DNA of 12,567 nt, from the NCBI GenBank assembly GCA_026770585.1, contig MU647394.1, positions 4,804 through 17,370 of the forward strand, read 5' to 3'. How positions within the stretch are numbered: position 1 is the stretch's first letter; the number at the start of each line of letters is the position of its first letter. This DNA comes from Baffinella frigidus (lineage: Eukaryota; Cryptophyceae; Cryptomonadales; Baffinellaceae). The position numbers and the translations under genes were made by a program. This document shows positions 1 through 7,563 of this stretch, in pieces. The notes beneath the pieces are model-generated. The model did not search any database and was not told the origin of the DNA. It saw only the letters and a list, made by a program, of their open reading frames with translations.

Positions 1-402
1 CCAAACCCCAAACCCCAAACCCCAAATTCTAAACCCTAAACCCTAAACACAAAATACCAAACACGAAACCATACACCCTAAAAACTGATCCTTAAATCCT
101 CAACCCTTACTCTAAACCCGAAATTCTGAATCAAATCCGTAAACCCCAAACCCTCAGCCCCAAACCCTGGGTTTCAAAACCTGAAACATACACACTAAAC
201 ACTAAAAAATAAACACTAAACACTAAACTCTAAACCCAAACCCCTAAATCCTGAATCAAGCACCCGAAGCCCGACCTAAATTCTCAGCCCTAAAACATAA
301 AACCTAAACCATAATCCATAAACGCTAAAAACTAAAAACTAAACCCTCAACCCTGAATACAAAACCCAAAACCCCAACCCTTACACCATATATCCCATGC
401 CC

Positions 403-507
403 TATCCCTTAAGTGGCCATGCCGTCAAATTTGACGGCCAAAAGGTCCTAGGCAGGTCCTAGGGCCCCACGGTACGGCGTATGAGCCTACTGGCCACTTA
501 AGGGATA
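403..507 (+). mobile_element. Family A palindromic MITE-like element, copy A1
   Basis: This 105-bp element has perfect terminal inverted repeats, TATCCCTTAAGTGGCCA at the left and its reverse complement at the right. The outermost TA on each side is best read as a duplicated TA target, leaving a 15-bp repeat TCCCTTAAGTGGCCA. The inside holds a GTCAAATTTGAC palindrome and CCTAGG repeats. Its CCTACNGTAGG core is mutated, unlike the other A copies. It sits in the telomere-like array, so that array served as an insertion target. It has no coding capacity, so any movement would need a transposase in trans. Confidence 0.88.
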
Positions 508-690
508 CCCTAAACCCTAAACCATAAATACTAAAATCTAAACCTTAAACCCTCAACCCTAAACCCTCAAACCCGAACCCTAAACCCTAAGCCCTCACCT
601 CTAAATCCTGAACCCTAAACCCTGAACCCAGAAACCATAACCCTAAAATTCAAACCCTAAACCCAGAACCCTAAAGCCTGATACCAACCC

Positions 691-732
691 CTCAACACTC
701 AACACTCAACACTCAACACTCAACACTCAACA
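691..732. repeat. Six tandem CTCAACA heptamers
   Basis: Six exact copies of CTCAACA lie head to tail inside the degenerate telomere-like array. The period is the array's seven bases but the unit differs from CCCTAAA, so this looks like recent local amplification of a variant heptamer, by slippage or unequal exchange. Family A copy A2 begins 16 bp downstream. Confidence 0.9.
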
Positions 733-747
733 CTCAACCCCAAACTC

Positions 748-852
748 TATCCCTTAAGTGGCCAGGCCGTCAAAATTGACGGCCAAGAGGTCCTAGGCGG
801 GTCCTAGGGCCCTACAGTAGGGCGTATGAGCCTACTGGTCACTTAAGGGATA
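748..852 (+). mobile_element. Family A palindromic MITE-like element, copy A2
   Basis: This is a 105-bp copy in the same orientation as A1, with TA at both ends. The terminal repeats match except for one mismatch on the right (TGGTCACTTAAGGGA). The internal GTCAAAATTGAC has one change from the palindrome in A1. The core CCTACAGTAGG is intact at 811-821. Confidence 0.88.
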
Positions 853-889
853 AGCTAAAAACTGAAAAATCAACCCAAAACCCCGAAAC

Positions 890-921
890 CGAAACCCAAA
901 ACAAGAAACAAGAAACCCCAA
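890..921. repeat. Short direct repeat within the array, first copy
   Basis: A stretch of about 31 bp starting CGAAACCCAAAACAAG, with a tandem ACAAGAA motif, recurs almost exactly at 1397-1428. The loosely similar flanks suggest segmental duplication within the telomere-like array rather than chance. Confidence 0.75.
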
Positions 922-1181
922 ACCCCACACTCAAACCCAAAACCCTAAACCCTAAACCCTAAACCCTAAACCCTGAGCTCCAAACCCTTAGATCTAAACC
1001 ATAAACCCCAAACGCGAAACCCTGAACCAAAAAACCTAGACCTTCCAACCCTAACCCTTACCCTAAACCCCAAACACTAAACCCTAAACACTAAACCCTA
1101 AACACCAAACCCTTAACCCTCGACCCTAAACCCTAAAACCTCCACCCTAAACCCTGAACCCCAAACCCTACCCGTAAACCC

Positions 1182-1269
1182 TATCCCTCAAGAGCCCTAC
1201 CGTAGGGCCCTAGGACCTGCCTAGGACCTCTTGGCGGTCAAATTTGACCGGCTGGCCACTTAAGGGATA
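1182..1269 (-). mobile_element. Family A element, internally deleted copy A3
   Basis: The element is inverted relative to A1 and A2 and is flanked by TA. It is 88 bp long instead of 105. The missing 17 bp lie just inside its left end, where TATCCCTCAAG runs straight into AGCCCTACCGTAGGGCCC, so much of that terminal repeat and the adjacent spacer are gone. The right end and the core CCTACCGTAGG (1196-1206) are intact. The damaged end should make it a poor substrate for mobilisation. Confidence 0.85.
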
Positions 1270-1396
1270 CCTCAAACCCTGAACCCTTAACCCTAAACCC
1301 TAAACCCTAAACCCAAAACACCGACCTCAACCCCTCAACCCTCAACCCTTAACACTCAAAACTAATAACTAAACAATCAAACCTGAAACCCCAAAG

Positions 1397-1428
1397 CGAA
1401 ACCCAAAACAAGAAACAAGAAACCCCAA
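1397..1428. repeat. Short direct repeat within the array, second copy
   Basis: This repeats 890-921 (CGAAACCCAAAACAAG and onward) in the same orientation about 507 bp downstream. The two copies diverge after their shared CCCCAA. Confidence 0.75.
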
Positions 1429-1671
1429 GATCTAAACCCTAAACCGTAAACCATAAACCCTAAACCCTTAACCCCAAACCCCAAACCCCAAACCCTATAC
1501 CCTAAACCCTAAACCCCAAACCCTAAACCCTGAAACCCTAAACCCTGAAACCCTCAACCCCAAACTCTAAACACGAAACCCTAAACCCTAAACCCTTAAC
1601 CCTAATCCCTAAATGCAGCCAACCGGCGTGACTCGTGCACAGCCAATATACGACTGTCATCACGTCCCGGC

Positions 1672-1793
1672 TACAGGGGTACCTCGCTCATGAGAAACCA
1701 CCTTCCCCTAGGACCCTACAGTAGGCCTATGCCTAGGGCCCTGTGGTGGTCCTAGGGGGGGGGGCGGTTTCTTATGAGCGAGGTACCCCTGTA
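1672..1793 (+). mobile_element. Family B palindromic MITE-like element, copy B1
   Basis: This 122-bp element is bounded by TA. Its inverted ends are CAGGGGTACCTCGCTCATGA on the left and the complement of CAGGGGTACCTCGCTCATAA on the right, one mismatch apart. The arms continue through GAAACC/GGTTTC. The interior contains CCTACAGTAGG (1715-1725), CCTAGGGCCC and a G-run. The length, TA flanks and absence of coding fit a short non-autonomous element of TA-targeting (Tc1/mariner-like) type, an assignment inferred from structure only. Confidence 0.88.
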
Positions 1794-1982
1794 CGGAATG
1801 ACAGACACATCACGTCCTGACTTTTTCCACAAGTGTTCACCAAACGACCTTTTGCTGACGAGGAAGTCCATTTTAGAAAAAATCCCGTCTATTCACCCTT
1901 TGAAGTGTATCTATCGAATCTGAAGTGTATTTATCGAAATGTGATCATTCTGGCCTCCTTTTTAAAAATATATTAAAACAGG

Positions 1983-2048
1983 CTCTACGCAAGGGCGTGT
2001 CGTCGGGCCATGTTGGGAGAAATTGAAACCTAAAGAACCCAAAGGACC
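1983..2048 (-). repeat. Dispersed repeat H, diverged inverted copy
   Basis: Read on the minus strand, this stretch matches the 72-bp repeat at 2801-2872, sharing the GGTCCTTT start, a TTTAGGTTTnAATTT-like block, CCCAACAT and CGACACGCCCTT in order. A small insertion and several substitutions mark it as older than the 2801 and 10746 copies. It lies just upstream of repeat E copy 1. Confidence 0.7.
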
Positions 2049-2070
2049 TTAGATGGACCGTAATCGTCCC

Positions 2071-2198
2071 GAAAGGAGGCTCGGCTGGACCTGCATGGGT
2101 GGGGTCGAGGAGCTCATCCGTAGATTACTCCCAACTCCTCAAGAGTGAGGTGGGCTGTGGCCTTCGATGTGAGTGTAAATAAAAGCACCAAAGCACCA
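2071..2198 (-). repeat. Dispersed repeat E, copy 1
   Basis: This is about 128 bp shared with 7564-7689 (same orientation) and partly with 5501-5586 (opposite orientation). On the minus strand the other two copies keep an open, conserved peptide (YTH[V/I]EGHAH...TLEE...IYG). Here a one-base insertion in the GGCCACAGCCC segment breaks that frame, so this copy cannot encode it. The plus strand contains AATAAA at 2178-2183, which could act as a polyadenylation-like signal, although I see no gene ending here. Confidence 0.75.
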
Positions 2199-2800
2199 CC
2201 GTACATTGTCGCCCCCCTCCGGGCGCGGTCAGAGGGCTCGGAAAACACTCCAGCGTTGTTATTTCCGTTATTTCCGATTTATTAGACAGGATTGTCGGTG
2301 TCAGCCCATGCCATCCCCGAGCAAGGACCAGTTGTTGAGTTGAGCCAGCATCATGAATCATGAATTTGTTGTTGAGTTGAGCCTTATTGGACCAGTTCCA
2401 TAGTTTTGAGAATCCTTGTTGGGTTGAGTTGAGCACTTGGCTCAACAAGGCTCCTTAGGCTCAATCAGAATTCGGTACCAAACGTCGTCCCCTTCAAGTG
2501 GGAATTTCGTCTTGGTACCAAAATCTGGTTCCTGGCACAAATTTGCGGCACCGGGATTTTCGGCCAACTCGTTTTCGGTTGGCCGAAAATTTCAGAAATG
2601 TGAACAATTGGACACGACGACGACGCTTATTTTGGCTGTGCTCAGTAAGGCTCAATAAGGATCAAGGATCACCAGCGCAAGTGATCCTTGCTGAGGTGAG
2701 CCATAATAGGCTGAGCTGAGCTTGGGAGTTCTTGTTAAGTCGAGCCAGCTCATTGGCCCAACTCACAAGAATTGTTGAGCTTATTGAACCGCCACTAATG
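2199..2800. other. Gene-free stretch with recurring GTTGAGTTGAGC words and a hairpin
   Basis: I find no convincing gene in these 600 bp. The words GTTGAGTTGAGC and GGCTCAA(C/T)AAGG recur in both orientations (around 2334, 2371, 2420, 2439 and 2648), which looks like remains of a decayed repeat. ATTTTCGGCCAAC at 2556-2568 pairs perfectly with 2578-2590 over a 9-nt loop. Short open frames overlap these repeats and resemble nothing I recognise. Confidence 0.6.
2556..2590. repeat. Perfect 13-bp hairpin
   Basis: The left arm ATTTTCGGCCAAC (2556-2568) and right arm GTTGGCCGAAAAT (2578-2590) are exact complements around TCGTTTTCG. No T-run or neighbouring gene suggests a terminator; it may be a relic of a small palindromic element. 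Confidence 0.8.
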
Positions 2801-2872
2801 GTCCTTTAGGTTTTGATTTCGCCCAACATATGCCAACGACACGCCCTTCCGTAGAAAGGACTGCAGAGAAAG
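2801..2872 (+). repeat. Dispersed repeat H, 72-bp copy
   Basis: This matches 10746-10817 with one mismatch over 72 bp, starting GTCCTTTAGGTTTT and ending GACTGCAGAGAAAG. Diverged inverted copies occur at 1983-2048 and more weakly near 10075-10138. High identity 8 kb apart implies recent duplication or selection. No open frame is conserved, and no terminal repeat shows where a full element would end. Confidence 0.9.
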
Positions 2873-3542
2873 CATTTTTGCTTTCGGATCGCGTTTAGCT
2901 TTCCAGTGCAGAGGCTCGTGAAGAGGGGATAAAGGGTTGGTTCTTTTAGGGTGTTTGAGCTATTCCAAAATAGGATCGCACTCGCACACACACCGAACCA
3001 CAAGTCAGCCTTTATGAGGCTCATGGTATCCCATCATTGAAGTATGAGAGCTCCAACCACGAATACCCCAGAGAGAAAACACGATTTCAAAAAGTGAGAG
3101 GATTGTGTGGGGGGGTGAGTTGAGGACAGCGAGAGAGAGTTGTGGGGGGGGGTGAGGTGACATGATCCAGACACCCAAGGTGGAAGGACAGAAATGTGGT
3201 TGTGTAGAGGTTTCCCCCAATGTACATGAGTCAACAACGTTAAGGGCAATGCAAGCGTGAATTATCCTACGGTGCTTCGAAATGTCAGTGGGAGTCAGCA
3301 GAGTTAAGTCGAACATAGTGTTAGAAATCAACAGAACAAGTTAGCAAAGCAACGAATGTATCAATGATCCCCCGCCTTTCAATCAGGCTCCTGTCGCTCG
3401 CCATCCCCGCTTGGCGCCTACGTTTGAGAGTCCCCACTTTGTCCTTTTTCTTATGCTACGCGGGTGATGTGAGTTCGAGCCCGCGCCGTGCACGGTCTAA
3501 TTAATAAGTTACTTCTTTTTTGACAGGGTCACCTGCTTGCAC
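2873..3542. other. Stretch without a recognisable gene
   Basis: This is low-information sequence with purine-rich runs, including GTGTGGGGGGGTGAG at 3106-3120 and a second G8 run near 3142-3152. Minus-strand open frames here (3005-3331 and neighbours) read as Ser/Pro/His-rich because of those runs and show no domain. A tRNA B-box-like GTTCGAGCC occurs near 3472, but no matching A box or cloverleaf is present. Confidence 0.5.
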
Positions 3543-3548
3543 GTGTAG

Positions 3549-3667
3549 TTTACCACACGTTCCCAAGCAAAGGCGCCCACCAACCGGACAAGATGATCAA
3601 ATCTGTCCGTATCAGGCAATTTGGCGGTACGTAGGTCCAATTTAGAGGCGACCAAACGTGTGGTAAA
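3549..3667. repeat. Small inverted-repeat structure, TTTACCACACGTT arms
   Basis: TTTACCACACGTT at 3549-3561 is exactly complementary to AACGTGTGGTAAA at 3655-3667, giving a 119-bp palindromic structure. The left end extends outward to match 7492-7508 in inverted orientation over 17 bp. A minus-strand open frame (3509-3694) crosses it and shares the string RVVNYTC with a plus-strand frame at 7491-7511. This could be a shared element end rather than a shared protein. Confidence 0.65.
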
Positions 3668-3894
3668 ACTGGGACGTCTTGATTCCGGGGACACGAGGTT
3701 GTCAAACCAGTAGTAAAATTACAGGTCAAATGTGACTCGTGAACTGTGAACTGTCCAAGCAGGGGGAAAGGTCGCGCGGAGTGGTAATCAGCACACCCCT
3801 AAGACAGAAAGCTACACGTGTGCAGCATCCTATTATTCGTGAAGTCTCGCGAAGCCTCGAGAAAGTCACGCGAATCTTTTTTGTTTCCCTGTAT

Positions 3895-3942
3895 CCCGTC
3901 CTTCTATTTCTCTTGCGCCCCGTCCTTCTGTTTCTCTTGCGA
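3895..3942. repeat. Two tandem 24-bp pyrimidine-rich units
   Basis: CCCGTCCTTCTATTTCTCTT followed by GCGC is repeated once with a single A to G change. The pyrimidine-rich composition makes a leucine-rich open frame on the plus strand that I regard as incidental. Confidence 0.8.
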
Positions 3943-3974
3943 CGAGAGTGACTCACTCATAACCACACAGCGAA

Positions 3975-4115
3975 CTTCGAAGGGATTTTGAATAACCCCT
4001 TTAGAAGCGATAAGACATAGGACCCTACGGTAGGCAACCCGTAAAGGCATAGGGGGGTTCCTACGGATGAGGTAACGGAAACTCGGCCCAAAATGGGCCG
4101 AAACTCCCTTCGTAG
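3975..4115 (+). mobile_element. Family C palindromic element, copy C0
   Basis: This element is 141 bp with imperfect terminal inverted repeats: CTTCGAAGGGATTTT on the left and GAAACTCCCTTCGTAG on the right. Between them lie the core CCTACGGTAGG (4024-4034), GGCATAGGGGGGTTCCTACG and a GGCCCAAAATGGGCC hairpin. Copy C1 at 9227-9361 has the same order of blocks, including flanking CACACAGC upstream, so homology may extend outside the inverted repeats. No TA or other target duplication is clear. It is non-coding. Confidence 0.78.
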
Positions 4116-4129
4116 CCCCTGTGTGGGGG

Positions 4130-4304
4130 GGTACCGGTACGTCGTACCGGTACATGTACCCCGGCATGTACCGGTACGAAGCTTCGTATCATGATACGAA
4201 GCTTCGTACGAAGCTTCGTACCTGCACGAGCAAGCTTCGTAGATCGGGCTCTTATTATTTACGGTAGATCTACATGTACGAACGTACCGGTACATGTACG
4301 AAGT
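4130..4304. repeat. Cluster of nested short palindromes, GTACCGGTAC and TACGAAGCTTCGTA
   Basis: The 10-bp palindrome GTACCGGTAC occurs at 4131-4140, 4144-4153, 4168-4177 and 4284-4293. The 14-bp palindrome TACGAAGCTTCGTA occurs at 4175-4188, 4195-4208 and 4207-4220, the last two overlapping. TACATGTA steps separate them. The density is far beyond chance, and much of the segment could fold into alternative hairpins. The cluster starts 15 bp after element C0. Candidate explanations are a palindromic element built from repeated sites, a protein-binding array, or a satellite seed; I cannot choose among them. Confidence 0.85.
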
Positions 4305-4365
4305 TGACACCTTTTGGGGGCAATTTTGGGGCGAAAACTTTCAAACTCTTTTAGTCAACTGACCT

Positions 4366-4392
4366 GAAATTTACAACAGCGTCGTAAATTTC
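4366..4392. repeat. Perfect 9-bp hairpin
   Basis: GAAATTTAC (4366-4374) pairs with GTAAATTTC (4384-4392) across a 9-nt loop. It lies between the two palindrome clusters, with no gene adjacent. Confidence 0.7.
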
Positions 4393-4486
4393 GCTGTGGT
4401 GAGTTTTAGGTGAGGATCACACACTGACTGACACACAGCATGACTTTGGTCGGATAGCGAGAGGGCAAATGGATCTTTTTACCCCG

Positions 4487-4606
4487 GGTACGAAGTTCGT
4501 ACGAGCTTCGTACGAGCTTCGTTCAATTCGTACGAGCTTCGTACGAATTCAAAAATTGGAACGAGGCTCGTACGAAGCTTCGTACGAACTTCGTAGGGTC
4601 CTACGG
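4487..4606. repeat. Second palindrome cluster, TCGTACGA-based
   Basis: Repeated TACGAGCTTCGTACG units, a near-perfect palindrome AATTCGTACGAGCTTCGTAC followed by GAATT, and an exact TACGAAGCTTCGTA (4571-4584) identical to those in the first cluster about 370 bp upstream. The end at 4594-4606 reads GTAGGGTCCTACG, also palindromic. Shared vocabulary ties the two clusters to one origin. Open frames through it (RTSYELR-like on both strands) result from the repeats. Confidence 0.82.
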
Positions 4607-5083
4607 GTCGTGTCCAACTTTTGGGCGCTAGACCTCCCATTATTATCAGGGGTTGCTGCAAATGTGCCATGCGAAGTGACGAAGTCCTCCAAAAGAACAG
4701 TTCTGGGTCGATTTTTGTCGTTTAAAGTTCAGGATCCACAAGAGGGGCCTCGCTCCAGCTGCCCACGAAGTGGCGAGAAAATCGGCCGACGACAACCCTG
4801 CCTAATCTGCGCACGAAGATGGCCCTTTGAGCCATTTTCTTCTCTCGGGGAAATCGAAATGTGCACCTTGAATTGACGATCACACGTCCTGAGAAATTAG
4901 TACCAGTGAGCTTTTAAAATAACAAAATTGATTAGAGATTAGACATTTAGCCGGACACGACAGAAAGACAAAAAATCTTGGTTTGAACAAGGGTCTAGAA
5001 TCGAAACTTCGCCATGGGCGGCGGGAGAGGTGTCAAAGAGTCGTTTTGGACCGCAAAAACGCCATTCGATATTCAAACCTCAT
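4607..5083. other. Stretch without a recognisable gene
   Basis: The open frame 4469-4876 (+) enters this stretch from the palindrome cluster, but its amino acid content shows no motif or domain I recognise. The AT-rich segment 4890-4980 has no promoter or RNA-gene signature that I can identify. Confidence 0.45.
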
Positions 5084-5273
5084 CGGTCACGTCCCGACTT
5101 CCTGGTACAAACTCAACGGCAGTCAGCACTTGCTCGCCTTCTGCAGGATTCTGGGTCACGTGACCGTCAGTGCGCCTGAGGCCCTTGAAAGGCCCGATTA
5201 CACTCTGGTGTGCTCCGACACGGTCTCGTTTTCGACATGCTCTCAAGTTTGCTGACGAGCCGGGACTTACCGG
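5084..5273 (+). repeat. Repeat F, longest copy
   Basis: This stretch of about 190 bp is partly copied in two other places. Its left 114 bp (5084-5197) recur inverted at 6716-6838, and its last 75 bp (5199-5273) recur directly at 7291-7365 with three mismatches. On the plus strand the left part lies in an open frame containing GHVPTSWYKLNGSQHLLAFC. The inverted copy has a 7-bp duplication that breaks this frame, so I do not call it a gene. It may be part of a larger transposon or a decayed exon. Confidence 0.8.
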
Positions 5274-5352
5274 TACCTACCGATGTTTGGATCTAGCCAT
5301 TCATTCACTTAATTGCACACGCACCACCCATAACTCATCTACAGCCGCACCG

Positions 5353-5384
5353 CCCTCTCTCTCTCTCTCTCTTTCTCTCTCTCC
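5353..5384. repeat. (CT)n microsatellite
   Basis: This is an uninterrupted CT run broken once by TTT, followed by a CA-rich tail. Such pyrimidine runs can occur upstream of eukaryotic exons, but no acceptor followed by a coding exon is evident here. Confidence 0.9.
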
Positions 5385-5500
5385 AACTCACACACACCTT
5401 ACACGCGCAGTCCGATCTCACGCACCCCTCGCCCCATTCAGCCCTTGCGACCATGCCTCCGGTGGTCACAGCCTGCTAAGCCAGCAATCGACACGGCCTT

Positions 5501-5586
5501 TGGTGCTTTGGTGCTTTGTATTACACTCACATCGAAGGCCACGCCCACCCCACTCTCGAGGAGATGGGAAGAATCTACGGGTGAGT
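5501..5586 (+). repeat. Repeat E, copy 3, coding-like orientation
   Basis: This copy is inverted relative to 2071-2198 and 7564-7689. On the plus strand it reads YTHIEGHAHPTLEEMGRIYG and then reaches TGA. Alternatively GG|GTGAGT, a consensus-like eukaryotic 5' splice site, falls exactly at that point. Compared with the 7564-7689 copy (YTHVEGHAHLTLEELGTIYG) the changes are mostly conservative (V/I, L/M), as in a once-coding exon. No family is recognised, and nothing upstream supplies a clear start. An exon fragment spread by duplication is my best guess. Confidence 0.55.
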
Positions 5587-5601
5587 GTCGCGCGACCCCC
5601 T

Positions 5602-6597
5602 TTACAAACATTCCCCGAAGATCCTCTGCGGGAGGTCGCAGTCATCGTCGAGGCCGAGCCTCGAGAGCCTGCGCGTGAACGCGGGCGGGGCTGGTGAAGA
5701 CCGGTGCGAACCGAGGGTGTCGCGCGTGGTCTTGAGGACGTCGAAGGCCTTGGGGTCGGGGCACGGCGCGCTGGGTGTCAAAGTGTCCTCGCTGGAGAAA
5801 GGGGATGATGAGCACGTCGTCGTCACGAGAAATTGAAGGTCGCAGCCATCGTCGAGGCTGGGCCTGGGGAGCTTGCACGCGGTGAAGGATGACTGCGACC
5901 TCGCAGCGATGTCCTCGGCGGGGTTCTCCATCGAGGAGCTCGCTCGCGTGAGCTCCTCGCGGTCGACGAACCCAGAGGCGTTGGTCCTCCAGAGCTTGCG
6001 CGTGGTCAAGGGCGGGGATGATGAAGACCGCAACGTGCGTTTTCCAACTGACGGCCCGGCTTCTGCCGGTGCTTGTCGTCTGGTCAGGAGGGGCCGATGG
6101 AGGAACGCAGGGACGAGGGACGAGAGCCTTGAAACGGTGCTGCTGCTGCTGCCCGTGCTGCCCTCGCTGGTCGCGCGGCGGGGGTTCGGGGGGATGTTCA
6201 GGAAGGACGCGACGAAGTCCATGCTGTGTGGTTCGGTGGAAAGTTGCCAAAGGACGGGGAGTTGCACTTTCCTTTTTGAAGAGTCCTCTCTCCTCGGCGC
6301 CTCCGAAAATTCCTCCGAACGTGTTCTTCGAAGGGTTGTTTCTGTTGTAAAAAACCTTTTGCTGACAGATAAGACAGTCGGATGGCAGAACAAGGAGGCC
6401 ATCTTGTTTGGTGATGTTCCTTGTACGATGTCAGCAAGTTTCGAAAAGAAGACAATATGGTCACAATATGACCGATTTTGTTCGAAGAAGCCAGTCAGAG
6501 ACCTTCGAGATTGAATTCCAGAACGGCGGTCGGTTTGTTGGAGAGTCAAATAAGACAGACGACCACACGTCTGGTCGCACATGTATCCTGAGTACAC
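5602..6597 (-). pseudogene. EF-hand-derived chimeric open frame, probably a gene relic
   Basis: This is an uninterrupted 331-codon frame on the minus strand. Residues 205-218 (TNASGFVDREELTR) equal residues 42-55 of the EF-hand protein at 7897-8742, encoded by 41 identical bases (5985-5945 versus 8020-8060). NPAEDI follows after a four-codon shortening that keeps frame. The first calcium ligand of the loop is lost: Arg replaces Asp41. Three blocks resembling one another (about residues 190-212, 233-253, 299-321; R-S-S...L/F-T...KL/RL...LDD-CDL) suggest decayed repeats of the same helix-loop unit. The rest is Ser/Arg-rich and unrecognised. No second complete loop is present, so calcium binding is doubtful. 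The open frame could be fortuitous in GC-rich DNA; transcript data would decide between relic and novel chimeric gene. Confidence 0.55.
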
Positions 6598-6715
6598 TGC
6601 AGGAGGCCAGCCGACCCCTTAACTCCGGCCAGATTTGTCAGAAAATCGCACGAACCATCTGATACAGCTGTAACTTGGCCTCCTCTCGTCAGCCGATGAC
6701 GATTTGTACCCGGTA
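6598..6715. other. Spacer without a recognised feature
   Basis: No repeat or gene is recognised here. The neighbouring sequence to the left contains GATAAGACAGTCG at 6368-6380, repeated at 7437-7449, and GTCAGCAA(G/A)TTTCGAAA, repeated near 7461. These show that this whole 6.3-7.5 kb interval is built from duplicated fragments. Confidence 0.4.
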
Positions 6716-6838
6716 ATTGGGCCTTTCAAGGGCCTCAGGCGCACTGATGACGGACGTGACCCAGAATCCTGCAGAAGGCGAGCAAGTGCCGACGGCCGTT
6801 GAGTTTGTACCGGGTACCAGGAAGTCGGGACGTGACCG
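6716..6838 (-). repeat. Repeat F, inverted copy of the left part
   Basis: The reverse complement of this segment aligns to 5084-5197 nearly end to end. Differences are a 7-bp tandem duplication (CCGGTAC within GGTACCCGGTAC), small indels near GTCACGT, and a few substitutions. These indels break the reading frame of the longer copy. Confidence 0.88.
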
Positions 6839-7290
6839 AACAACTTTGCCATTCAAGCAGAAGGGCCGACCAAACCGGGCAGGGAGGAGCGTACTTTAGT
6901 ACCGGGGTGATTAGAGCTAGAACGTTGTTGGTGTACGTAACAGTGACCGAGTCCGTCACGGTAGAGTGTCCGCTTTTGCCGGTTTAAGTTGACGTTCTGG
7001 AGCGTGGTAGAAGTCGGTTAGACCGGTCGCCTGTTTTTAAGACCGGGATTCGGGTCGCGCAGCAAGCCCCCCGCAGGGGCCGCCGGAGGCTCGTTAGGTC
7101 CTCCTCCAGTGGCTTGCCTCGCCTTGAAAGGCCCTTGTAAACGACGGCGTGCCTCCACTTTATTTACGTGGTCCTGGTTTGCGATGGTTTGTGATGGTTT
7201 GTGACAGAGGTGTGCTGAGTACCACTCCGGCGTCACCTGTCCGGCCCCGCTCTGCTCGGGAAACGTGCAAGACCACAACGATTACGAGCG
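6839..7290. other. Stretch without a recognisable gene
   Basis: The content is mixed, with a tandem GATGGTTTGT-type repeat at 7181-7204 and a GC-rich segment at 7060-7110. Overlapping short frames on both strands show no domain. No tRNA, rRNA or promoter element is identified. Confidence 0.45.
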
Positions 7291-7365
7291 TACACTCTGG
7301 TGTGCTCCGACACGATCTCGTTTTCGACATGCTCTCGAGTTTGCTGACCAGCCGGGACTTACCGG
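7291..7365 (+). repeat. Repeat F, direct copy of the right part
   Basis: These 75 bp are identical to 5199-5273 except at three positions, from TACACTCTGGTGTGCTCC to CGGGACTTACCGG. The left part of F is absent here and present instead in inverted form at 6716-6838. One parental block was therefore split or rearranged between the two places. Confidence 0.9.
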
Positions 7366-7483
7366 CAGAAGGCCCTTGCCGGTAGAAGGCCACATACCGG
7401 TATCTCGTGCCTTGGCTCCTGTCATCATGTGGGTCTGATAAGACAGTCGTCCTGCAATTTGTCAGCAAATTTCGAAACGATTT

Positions 7484-7524
7484 GGTTGACGCGTGTGGTA
7501 AACTACACATGCTTACCAGGCGAC
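7484..7524. repeat. Fragment shared with the 3549-3667 inverted-repeat structure
   Basis: CGTGTGGTAAACTACAC at 7492-7508 is the exact reverse complement of 3543-3559, with weaker similarity beyond. Both places translate to RVVNYTC in one frame. The match is short, so only common repeat ancestry is claimed. Confidence 0.6.
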
Positions 7525-7563
7525 CCCCTTGAGACTCCCCCCATTTTAAGGAAAAGGGTGCAA

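Larger units (their letters stand above)
1..1613. repeat. Degenerate telomere-like heptamer array, C-rich strand
   Basis: The stretch is dominated by variants of CCCTAAA (CCCCAAA, CCCTGAA, CACTAAA, CCCTCAA), with short perfect runs such as four tandem CCCTAAA units at 943-970. The C-rich strand reading 5' to 3' from the left is the orientation expected at a left chromosome end. Unit drift, indels and three inserted palindromic elements show it is old subtelomeric or interstitial telomeric DNA rather than a functional terminus. The short ORFs in it have no coding character. It ends where unrelated sequence begins near 1614. Confidence 0.9.

Noticed and set aside
3005-3331. 108-codon minus-strand open frame
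   Set aside because: Pro/His/Ser richness comes from G-run sequence on the plus strand; no start context, motif or homologous copy supports it.
3420-3490. tRNA or tRNA-derived SINE suggested by a B-box-like GTTCGAGCC
   Set aside because: No A box at the right distance and no cloverleaf stems could be drawn; the G/C stem around the motif encloses 15 or more bases, not a 7-base T loop.
4469-4876. 135-codon plus-strand open frame
   Set aside because: Its first third is a translation of the palindromic repeats (repeating Arg-Thr/Ser-Tyr-Glu), and the rest shows no domain or codon bias like that of the EF-hand gene.
5170-5697. 175-codon plus-strand open frame
   Set aside because: It runs through repeat F, the CT microsatellite and repeat E in a frame different from the conserved YTH...IYG peptide; no domain is visible.
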